From contig JAEYRC010000124.1 in assembly GCA_023409675.1 (NCBI GenBank), forward strand, positions 1-5,344: a stretch of 5,344 bases of DNA, in the 5' to 3' direction. The notes under the pieces were generated by a model, which had not been told where the DNA came from, did not search any database, and was given only the letters and a program-made list of their open reading frames with translations. The translations under genes were made by a program, and so were the position numbers. This document shows, piece by piece, positions 1-5,344 of the stretch (position 1 is its first letter; every line of letters begins with the position of its first letter). The DNA is from Bacteroidota bacterium. GTDB taxonomy: Bacteria > Bacteroidota > Bacteroidia > Chitinophagales > Chitinophagaceae.

Positions 1-252
1 ATTGATATCTGGATCGGTGAACAGGAAAACCTCAATAAAGGGTATGGAACCTTAATGATGCGGGAAGCCCTGTCCAGGTGTTTTGCAAGTCCTGAGGTAA
101 TGGAAATTTGGATCGATCCCCTGGATCAAAATACGGCGGCCCGGCGGTTCTACGAACGCTTGGGATTTGAGTTTTTGGAGATCCGCAAATTCGGAAAGGA
201 TGTGTGTGCGGTATATCGGCTAACCCGCGCGACTTTTGAGAACCGCAGATGA
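1..252 (+). CDS. GNAT-family N-acetyltransferase, AAC(6')-like, C-terminal part (5' end outside window)
   Basis: This is the last 83 codons of a gene that is already open at base 1 and ends in TGA. Members of the GNAT fold transfer the acetyl group of acetyl-CoA to an amine in the cytoplasm. The visible residues contain the acetyl-CoA pyrophosphate-binding loop as NKGYGT (visible residues 12-17). They continue with a DP...N segment (residues 39-44) and the closing YERLGF motif (residues 51-56). The order and wording (IGE, then KGYGT, then F..PEV..I..DP, then YE..GF, then AVY.LTR) recall aminoglycoside 6'-N-acetyltransferases of the AAC(6')-Ib type. The same pattern also occurs in RimJ/RimL-like and siderophore-type acetyltransferases, so the substrate is not settled. 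The ATG codons at 55 and 58 are internal, because the conserved loop lies partly upstream of them. The gene converges on glnN, with a 70-bp gap. Confidence 0.85.
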   Translation: MDIWIGEQENLNKGYGTLMMREALSRCFASPEVMEIWIDPLDQNTAARRFYERLGFEFLEIRKFGKDVCAVYRLTRATFENRR

Positions 253-273
253 TCTTTTTTAGTATAATAAAAA

Positions 274-300
274 AAGACCGGCTCTTAAAGAACCGGTCTT
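274..300 (-). terminator. Rho-independent terminator of glnN (possibly bidirectional)
   Basis: Two 11-base arms at 274-284 and 290-300 pair as 10 of 11 base pairs, with one C/A mismatch and a 5-base loop. The core is the GC-rich pairing of GACCGG with CCGGTC. Read on the minus strand the hairpin is followed directly by seven T residues (275 down to 269), the classic intrinsic terminator layout, 23 bases past the glnN stop codon. On the plus strand only the two T residues ending the arm follow, so it would be a weaker stop for the acetyltransferase gene. A second A/T-only pairing (254-260 with 270-276) overlaps it and may add plus-strand function. Confidence 0.85.
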
Positions 301-322
301 GATGTATGTTTTAATGCTCAGT

Positions 323-2518
323 CTAACGCAGGAAAAGCATTTCCCGGTATTTGGGCAACTGCCAGTACTGATCTCCGACCAGTAATTCCAGCTTGTCAAC
401 ATGATACCTGATCTTATCGAAGAAAGCCTGCTTCACCTCAAGATCATATTTGATGGCTTTTTCACGGGTATCATCAATTTTATTGCACACTTTGCGGGCC
501 TCGATCATTTGTAATACCAGTTCGCTCACTTTGCTGATGTGTTCAGAAATCTTTTCCAGGATGGTGCGCTGATTGGAAAAGGCTTCACCTTCCAGCCCAA
601 CTTCTTTCAGTCCAACAATATTCTTGATGAGCACATTCTGATAGGCGATGGCTGCAGGAAGAATATGACTGGTAGCCAGTTCGCCCATGATCCGGGCTTC
701 GATCTGAACTTTCTTAATGTATTTCTCCAGCTCTATTTCATGCCTTGCTTCCATTTCTTTAGCGCTTAGCACATTGTTGCTTTCGAAAAGCTGTTTGGTT
801 TGTTCAGATACCAGTGCATCCAGTGCTTCAGGCGTGGTGCGTATGTTGGGTAAGCCTCTTTGTTCAGCCTCCTTATGCCACTCGTCGCTGTATCCGTCGC
901 CCTCAAACAGTACTTTCTCGCTGCTAACGTAGTATTCCCGGATAACATGCATGATCGCGATTTCCTTTTTCTCCCCTTTCTCGATCAGCGCGTCAACATC
1001 GGCCTTGAATTTCTTCAGGCTGTCGGCCATAATTACATTCAACACCGTCATCGGGTTAGCGCAGTTGGCGGTTGAACCTACAGCCCGGAATTCGAATTTA
1101 TTTCCGGTGAATGCGAATGGAGAAGTTCTGTTTCGGTCGGTGTTATCGAGCAGCAGTTCCGGAATGCTGCGGTGCAGGTCGAGTTTAAGAATTGCTTCAT
1201 CCTGCTCATCAAACTTTTCGCCAACCCGCTCTTTAAGGTCGTTCAAAACGTTGGAGAGATATTTACCAATGAACACTGATATAATCGCGGGAGGGGCTTC
1301 ATTAGCTCCAAGGCGGTGATCGTTTCCTGCAGATGCGATGGAAGCGCGCAGCAATGCGGCGTTATCGTGAACGGCTTTGATGGCGTTGACAAAAAAGGTC
1401 AGGAACATCAAATTGGTCTTTGGCGTTTTGCCAGGAGCCAGCAGGTTTACACCCGTATCGGTGGCCATGCTCCAGTTGTTGTGTTTGCCGCTGCCGTTTA
1501 TTCCTGCGAATGGTTTTTCATGTAACAGGATTCTCAGGCGGTGCCGGCGGGCTACCCGATCCATAATATCCATCAACAGGGTGTTGTGGTCTACGGCCAC
1601 GCTCACTTCTTCAAATATCGGCGCGCACTCAAACTGTGCCGGGGCAACTTCATTATGGCGGGTTCTTAACGGAATACCCAGACGGTAAGATTCCTGCTCA
1701 AAATCACGCATGAAAGCGTATACACGTTCAGGTATGGATCCGAAATAATGATCTTCAAGCTGCTGACCTTTCGCGGGGGCATGACCGTAAACCGTTCTTC
1801 CGCTCGCAACCAGGTCGGGACGGGCATTGAACATCGCCTCATCAATAACAAAATATTCCTGTTCCCAGCCCAGCGTAGCGGTAACTTTGGTGATATTCTT
1901 ATCAAAATAATTGCACACATCAACTGCAGCCTTGTTCAGCGACTCAAGCGCTTTAAGCAGGGGCGCTTTATAGTCAAGCAATTCACCGGTATAGGAAACA
2001 AAGATGGTAGGAATGCACAGCGTTTTACCTTCACCGATATCCATAATAAAGGCCGGTGACGATGGATCCCAGGCAGTATAACCCCGGGCCTCAAACGTAG
2101 CTCTCAGCCCTCCGCTTGGAAAGGATGAAGCATCCGGTTCCTGCTGAATAAGCGTATCACCGTCGAATTGCTCTATAGCGGTTCCGTCACTTTTAATGGT
2201 AAAGAATGAATCATGCTTTTCGGCAGAGGCGCCAGTCAATGGTTGAAACCAGTGCGTGAAGTGGGTAACACCTTTGGTTTCAGCCCACTGGCGTAGACCC
2301 GCGGCGATTTGGTTGGCCACAACACGGTCAATTTTCTTACCACCCTTAATTGAAGATTTCAGACTTTTATAAGCCTCATCACTCAAAAACTCCCGGGCAA
2401 CTTTTAAGGTAAATACGTTCTCACCAAAAATGCCGGTGATTTTTGCCGAACGGTTTTGACAAACACCGTTCGACTGGTTGCTAAGGTTTTTTAATGCGGT
2501 AAACCGTAGTGTTTCCAT
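323..2518 (-). CDS. glnN: Type III glutamine synthetase (GSIII, GlnN)
   Basis: This cytoplasmic enzyme makes glutamine from glutamate, ammonia and ATP, the main entry of ammonium into metabolism. The 731 residues match the usual length of about 700-730 for GSIII, far longer than the roughly 450-470 of GSI. A GSIII-type N-terminal domain (about residues 20-230) includes HWFQPLTG (89-96) and the segment GEGKTLCIPT (162-171). The catalytic barrel carries GWEQEY (217-222, metal-ligand Glu219 and Glu221), RHNEVAPAQFE (287-297), the NGSGKH loop (341-346, metal-ligand His346), NRTSPFAF (463-470, substrate/nucleotide Arg) and EFR (476-478). A helical, charged C-terminal extension from about residue 500 to the end is also a GSIII trait. 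All expected catalytic motifs are intact. The start at 2518 gives the expected N-terminus; there is no Shine-Dalgarno, only A-rich sequence. The stop is TAG. No nitrogen-regulation partner such as glnB or amtB is in view. Confidence 0.97.
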   Translation of the reverse strand: METLRFTALKNLSNQSNGVCQNRSAKITGIFGENVFTLKVAREFLSDEAYKSLKSSIKGGKKIDRVVANQIAAGLRQWAETKGVTHFTHWFQPLTGASAEKHDSFFTIKSDGTAIEQFDGDTLIQQEPDASSFPSGGLRATFEARGYTAWDPSSPAFIMDIGEGKTLCIPTIFVSYTGELLDYKAPLLKALESLNKAAVDVCNYFDKNITKVTATLGWEQEYFVIDEAMFNARPDLVASGRTVYGHAPAKGQQLEDHYFGSIPERVYAFMRDFEQESYRLGIPLRTRHNEVAPAQFECAPIFEEVSVAVDHNTLLMDIMDRVARRHRLRILLHEKPFAGINGSGKHNNWSMATDTGVNLLAPGKTPKTNLMFLTFFVNAIKAVHDNAALLRASIASAGNDHRLGANEAPPAIISVFIGKYLSNVLNDLKERVGEKFDEQDEAILKLDLHRSIPELLLDNTDRNRTSPFAFTGNKFEFRAVGSTANCANPMTVLNVIMADSLKKFKADVDALIEKGEKKEIAIMHVIREYYVSSEKVLFEGDGYSDEWHKEAEQRGLPNIRTTPEALDALVSEQTKQLFESNNVLSAKEMEARHEIELEKYIKKVQIEARIMGELATSHILPAAIAYQNVLIKNIVGLKEVGLEGEAFSNQRTILEKISEHISKVSELVLQMIEARKVCNKIDDTREKAIKYDLEVKQAFFDKIRYHVDKLELLVGDQYWQLPKYREMLFLR

Positions 2519-2525
2519 TTAATGC

Positions 2526-2597
2526 TATTTTTTTGGACAAAAGAAAAGTAAAATCACGGCATTTGGTAATTTATTTCCATTTTTTTCCAAAAAAATA
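2526..2597. repeat. Perfect 12-bp inverted repeat upstream of glnN
   Basis: The 12 bases at 2526-2537 (TATTTTTTTGGA) are the exact reverse complement of 2586-2597 (TCCAAAAAAATA), separated by 48 bases. The proximal arm begins 8 bp before the glnN start codon, and the distal arm overlaps the candidate -7 element. The pairing stops exactly at both ends. It could be a pair of operator half-sites, or a leader hairpin if transcription enters from the upstream gene. Because each arm contains a run of seven identical bases in A/T-rich DNA, chance similarity is more likely than for a mixed-sequence repeat. Confidence 0.6.
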
Positions 2598-2623
2598 TAA
2601 TTGCAATCGTAGGTTAGCAGTAA
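2587..2623 (-). promoter_or_regulatory. Candidate Bacteroidota-type promoter for glnN (weak)
   Basis: On the minus strand TATATTTT begins at 2599 and matches TAnnTTTG at seven of eight positions; the T run continues and ends in GG. A TTTA (2624-2621) in place of the usual TTTG lies 21 bases upstream. Transcription starting about 7 bases downstream would give a leader of roughly 65 bases. The A/T richness of the region makes such matches easy to find, so this is only a candidate. The rest of the 145-bp spacer holds no gene and no convincing terminator for the upstream membrane-protein gene, so read-through into glnN remains possible. Confidence 0.25.
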
Positions 2624-2663
2624 AAATGAGGTGAAAAGTAGCAAATTACATATATGAAAAAAA

Positions 2664-3902
2664 TTATAATTTGTTTTGATGGTAGTTGATCAACACAATT
2701 CCGCTACAAAGAAGTAGTAATTCAGGAATGATCTTATAGCGCACAATTGCACCGGGGAAGGGAACAGTATAGCCTATAAACAGGTAGTAACTGATGGAGA
2801 AGAATACCAAAAAAAGCAACAGGGCTTGCGCGGATTTGGGTATTTGACGGATAGGAGGCCTGGTGCTAAGCAGCCAAAGCAACAGGGCAGGAAGTAGCAG
2901 GTTTTCGATGGCGGTAACCAGTTGTAAAAAGCCCTTCCACTCCCACAGAAAAGGCTTTAAAAATGTATTCAGCAATGCTTCAGGTGCTACAGCCGCAAAG
3001 GATAACAGGGTAGGCTGCAGTTCGGTCAGCGCAAAGCGGGTATTGCCACTTAGCGCCATGAATGCCTGCTGCTTCGCCACTACATAATTTAATAGGTTGA
3101 AGGGAGCGGGCAGGAAGGATGAAACTGCGGTCAGCAATAATCCAGTTCCATACACAAGTAAAAAACTCCGGATTGCCGGCCGGGCAGTACACACCGCCAT
3201 ATACCAGGCAATCAGTGCAGGAGTGAGCAGGATAGCCACCTGTGGACGAAATATACCCACCCCCAGCAGAAACAATAAGGCGGTAAAAAGGGTTTTTCCT
3301 TTCCCGGCAATCAGCCACCGATGATAGAAAAAGAGCAGGCCGCTGAAACAAACAAATAAATAACCGTCGGAACGCAATCCACTCAGCCAGAATATAGCCG
3401 GAGGAAAGAAAAATATCAATAAATAAAGCCAGGTTTTCCGGGCCGGAAAAAAAATGGTCATCACCCGGTACAGCCAGCAATTACCAATAAAAAATAATCC
3501 GTTGATGAGGATAATATGATGATAATAGGTACTTCCGGTTAAAGAATGAATGAGGGCTAAAGGTTTAATGATAAGCCAGTTTTCCAGATTCCAGATATAA
3601 TTCCCTGCGTTGGATAGGGTAAACCCATCCTGGAAATAGCCGACCGGCAGCATTTCTGCAAAAAACCGGGGCGGATCTGACAACAGCAGATGGGCATCCT
3701 TTTCAATCATTTCCTGCAGCATCCAGGTATCATCACCGCCATAATAGGTCTTAAATAGAAGACCGTAAACGCATCCCAGCAACAGCTTCCACCCAAAAGC
3801 CAGGCATACCTGCACCGTAGTCAACCCGGCCTTGCTGCCCGGAAAACGAATCACGACAAACAGCATTACACATAACAGAAGCAGGTAGCTGAGAATTTCC
3901 AT
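2664..3902 (-). CDS. Polytopic integral membrane protein of unknown function, possibly GT-C or polymerase-like
   Basis: I do not recognise a named family. The 412-residue protein is very hydrophobic, with about 9-11 likely membrane segments (approximately residues 3-20, 32-51, 128-150, 156-172, 178-195, 204-238 as one or two, 247-264, 332-347, 359-380 and 389-406). The first predicted loop carries an acidic pair (GDDTW, 56-60), a place where GT-C glycosyltransferases often keep a catalytic acid. A central FFPPAIFWLSGLRSDG stretch (165-180) recalls the FW.SG..K/R-D/E motif of uncharacterised Bacteroidota membrane proteins. A late VRYKIIP (387-393) recalls the RYR...P motif of GT-C and O-antigen-polymerase-like proteins. 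These resemblances are from memory and weak. The start at 3902 leads straight into the first membrane helix, so no cleaved signal is needed; no Shine-Dalgarno is present. It lies 145 bp upstream of glnN on the same strand and is divergent from the GT4 gene, suggesting but not proving a role in surface glycans. Confidence 0.85.
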   Translation of the reverse strand: MEILSYLLLLCVMLFVVIRFPGSKAGLTTVQVCLAFGWKLLLGCVYGLLFKTYYGGDDTWMLQEMIEKDAHLLLSDPPRFFAEMLPVGYFQDGFTLSNAGNYIWNLENWLIIKPLALIHSLTGSTYYHHIILINGLFFIGNCWLYRVMTIFFPARKTWLYLLIFFFPPAIFWLSGLRSDGYLFVCFSGLLFFYHRWLIAGKGKTLFTALLFLLGVGIFRPQVAILLTPALIAWYMAVCTARPAIRSFLLVYGTGLLLTAVSSFLPAPFNLLNYVVAKQQAFMALSGNTRFALTELQPTLLSFAAVAPEALLNTFLKPFLWEWKGFLQLVTAIENLLLPALLLWLLSTRPPIRQIPKSAQALLLFLVFFSISYYLFIGYTVPFPGAIVRYKIIPELLLLCSGIVLINYHQNKL

Positions 3903-3939
3903 GCAAAAATTTGTAAAAAATACGGCTGGGGCCTATAGC

Positions 3940-3961
3940 ATATCGGATTTTTCGCCGATAT
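3940..3961. repeat. 7-bp inverted repeat in the divergent intergenic region
   Basis: ATATCGG (3940-3946) and CCGATAT (3955-3961) are perfect reverse complements around an 8-base loop. Neither strand has a T-tract after the hairpin, so it is not an intrinsic terminator. It sits 38 bp upstream of the membrane-protein start, where it would be in that gene's leader or act as an operator. The function is unknown. Confidence 0.5.
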
Positions 3962-4047
3962 ATTGAGTTGATTTTAAGAAAGATAAAAATTTATAGCAAA
4001 AGCCAGCGGTTTTTAAGAAATAATGCTGAACAATACCGAAATCCTTT

Positions 4048-4078
4048 TTTCGTTTATCAATAACAACCGGTAAATTTA
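4048..4078 (+). promoter_or_regulatory. Candidate Bacteroidota-type promoter for the GT4 glycosyltransferase gene
   Basis: TAAATTTA at 4071-4078 matches TAnnTTTG at seven of eight positions. TTTC at 4048-4051, one base from TTTG, precedes it with a 19-base spacer, within the usual 19-21. A start near 4085 would give a leader of about 95 bases. The -7 element is embedded in the 10-bp palindrome GTAAATTTAC (4070-4079), which might bind a dimeric regulator. The rest of the 277-bp intergenic region (3903-4179) shows no gene I can support and no clear promoter for the divergent membrane-protein gene. Confidence 0.35.
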
Positions 4079-4179
4079 CAGACCTGACCGCCAATGGGAT
4101 GCTCTCCGCCGTACACCCAGCACGCCAATTCCTGTAAAGTTGCCTGTCCAATCCCTGTTGAAAACCCTAATTAACCAAC

Positions 4180-5328
4180 ATGACCCAAACCCTCACCGGT
4201 TTATACAAGAAAATTGCATTTGTTTCAAACAGTGCATGGTCAGTCTATAATTTCAGACTCGACGTTATAGAAATGCTCCTTGATCAGGGACATGAAGTTA
4301 TTGTGCTTGCTCCGGATGATAATTTCAGTCAGAAACTTACAGACCTGGGATGTAGGTTTATAGCGCTCGATTTCAACAATAAAACCGCCAACCCCATCAG
4401 CGATTACCGGTTCTACCGGCAGCTTCGGAAAATTTATCATGAGCTGAAGCCCGATCACATCTTCCACTACGTTATCAAACCAAATATCTACGGAACACTC
4501 GCCGCAGCAGCGGAAAATATTCCGTCTACAGCAGTCATCACCGGTCTTGGCTATGCCTTTGCTAAAACAAACTGGCTCTCCCGCTTCGTGCAGATGATGT
4601 ATAAGAAATCTCTGCATAAGGCTAGTGAGGTCTGGTTTCTGAATAATGAAGATGCCAGTGTTTTTCTTAACCGTGGACTGGTTAATATTGAGAAGATAAA
4701 AGTATTGCCGGGAGAAGGGATCAATATCCGCCATTTTACCCGGGGTGAAAGCAGCAGGAAAAGAAACCAGCGCAAATTCACCTTTTTGATGAGCGCCCGC
4801 CTGTTGAAAAGCAAGGGGGTAGCATTATATGCTGATGCTGCACGAATTCTGCTGAAGAAAAATTATGATGTGTCCTTCAACCTGATTGGCTTTTTTGAAG
4901 AAGGTCATCCCGATTCAATATCTCCCGATACCATTAAAAAGTGGGAAGATGAAGGCCTGATACAATACAAGGGCTTCGCCAGGGATGTCAGGATTTTCCT
5001 CAATAATGCCGATTGTTTTGTTTTCCCTTCCTATTATAAGGAAGGTGTTCCCAGAAGCCTGATGGAAGCGGCAAGCATGGAGCTTCCGGTCATTACGGCG
5101 TATAACCGTGGCTGTAAGGAAGTGGTCCTGAACAACTCAACAGGCTTTCTCTGTCGCAGTAACAACCCATTTGATCTGGCCGACAAAATGGAAAAGATGA
5201 TCAATATGTCCGATGAGGACCGCCTGCGCATGGGCAGAAACGGACGAATGCATATCATGCGGAAGTTTGATGTAGAACAGATTAAAGAAGTGTACGTGCA
5301 AACCCTGTCAGCCAATCACCCCGATTAA
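4180..5328 (+). CDS. GT4-family (GT-B fold) glycosyltransferase, PglA-like
   Basis: This is a retaining glycosyltransferase expected to act at the cytoplasmic face of the membrane, moving a sugar from a nucleotide donor onto a growing, probably lipid-linked, glycan. The 382 residues are the normal length for the family. The N-terminal Rossmann half (about 10-190) opens with KIAFVSNSAWSVYNFR (11-26) and includes the acceptor-side stretch TGLGYAF (121-127). The C-terminal half (about 198-375) carries SARLLKSKG (205-213), with Arg207 and Lys212 in the place of the donor-diphosphate ligands. It also has the EX7E motif EGVPRSLME (Glu288 and Glu296) followed by the usual ELPVI segment. The overall wording is close to PglA, which adds GalNAc to diphospho-undecaprenol-linked bacillosamine, and to capsule transferases of that type, but the donor and acceptor cannot be read from sequence. 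The ATG is preceded by A-rich DNA without a Shine-Dalgarno. Only 16 bases follow the stop, so a downstream operon cannot be seen. Confidence 0.93.
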   Translation: MTQTLTGLYKKIAFVSNSAWSVYNFRLDVIEMLLDQGHEVIVLAPDDNFSQKLTDLGCRFIALDFNNKTANPISDYRFYRQLRKIYHELKPDHIFHYVIKPNIYGTLAAAAENIPSTAVITGLGYAFAKTNWLSRFVQMMYKKSLHKASEVWFLNNEDASVFLNRGLVNIEKIKVLPGEGINIRHFTRGESSRKRNQRKFTFLMSARLLKSKGVALYADAARILLKKNYDVSFNLIGFFEEGHPDSISPDTIKKWEDEGLIQYKGFARDVRIFLNNADCFVFPSYYKEGVPRSLMEAASMELPVITAYNRGCKEVVLNNSTGFLCRSNNPFDLADKMEKMINMSDEDRLRMGRNGRMHIMRKFDVEQIKEVYVQTLSANHPD

Positions 5329-5344
5329 TTGTTCACCCGTATAT

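Noticed and set aside
951..1319. 122-codon open frame on the plus strand antisense to glnN
   Set aside because: It lies opposite the conserved catalytic region of glnN, is Ser-rich and Arg-rich in the way antisense shadows are, and has no motif.
2642..2673. 7-bp inverted repeat CAAATTA/TAATTTG around the stop codon of the membrane-protein gene, considered as its terminator
   Set aside because: The stem is almost entirely A/T with an 18-base loop and would be unstable; no T-tract follows in the right place.
2980..3480. 166-codon open frame on the minus strand inside the membrane-protein gene
   Set aside because: It is an out-of-frame shadow of a convincing hydrophobic coding frame, and its own translation is Cys-rich and without domain character.
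3933..4151. 72-codon open frame on the minus strand in the divergent intergenic region
   Set aside because: Its composition is not protein-like, there is no recognisable motif or ribosome-binding context, and it overlaps the likely regulatory region of both flanking genes.
4240..4734. 164-codon open frame on the minus strand antisense to the GT4 gene
   Set aside because: The plus-strand frame has clear GT4 motifs over its whole length; the antisense frame has none.
1..5344. Search for CRISPR arrays, tRNA or rRNA genes, insertion sequences and defence systems
   Set aside because: No regularly spaced repeats, no tRNA- or rRNA-like sequence, no transposase motifs and no target-site duplications were seen; all long coding frames have a conventional explanation.

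Overview
The window looks like an ordinary chromosomal segment from a member of the Bacteroidota. The best support is a type III glutamine synthetase (GlnN) of 731 residues, the large form typical of Bacteroides and its relatives. Two further observations agree: no start codon is preceded by a clear Shine-Dalgarno sequence, and the intergenic regions are A/T-rich with sequences resembling the Bacteroidota promoter form TTTG-N19-21-TAnnTTTG. Overall protein style suggests a Chitinophagaceae- or Sphingobacteriia-like organism, but that placement is inference.

Layout, left to right. (1) Positions 1-252, plus strand: the 3' end of a GNAT acetyltransferase gene whose start lies outside the window; its visible part resembles AAC(6')-type enzymes. 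(2) Positions 274-300: a hairpin between two convergent genes, with its T-tract on the minus strand, so it mainly terminates glnN. (3) Positions 323-2518, minus strand: glnN, complete. (4) Positions 2519-2663: a 145-bp A/T-rich spacer holding a perfect 12-bp inverted repeat and a weak promoter candidate for glnN. (5) Positions 2664-3902, minus strand: a 412-residue polytopic membrane protein of unknown function with features reminiscent of GT-C glycosyltransferases or polysaccharide polymerases. (6) Positions 3903-4179: a 277-bp divergent intergenic region with a 7-bp inverted repeat and a promoter candidate for the gene on the right. (7) Positions 4180-5328, plus strand: a complete GT4-family glycosyltransferase resembling PglA-type enzymes, probably the first gene of a polysaccharide or glycoconjugate locus continuing beyond the window.

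How the genes relate. glnN is a nitrogen-assimilation housekeeping gene. The membrane protein and the GT4 enzyme are divergently arranged around one intergenic region and may both serve surface-glycan synthesis; this rests on position and on weak motif resemblance in the membrane protein. No mobile element, CRISPR array, tRNA, rRNA or defence system was seen. Nothing here is clearly a new biological system; the uncharacterised membrane protein and the inverted repeats are the items most worth a second look.
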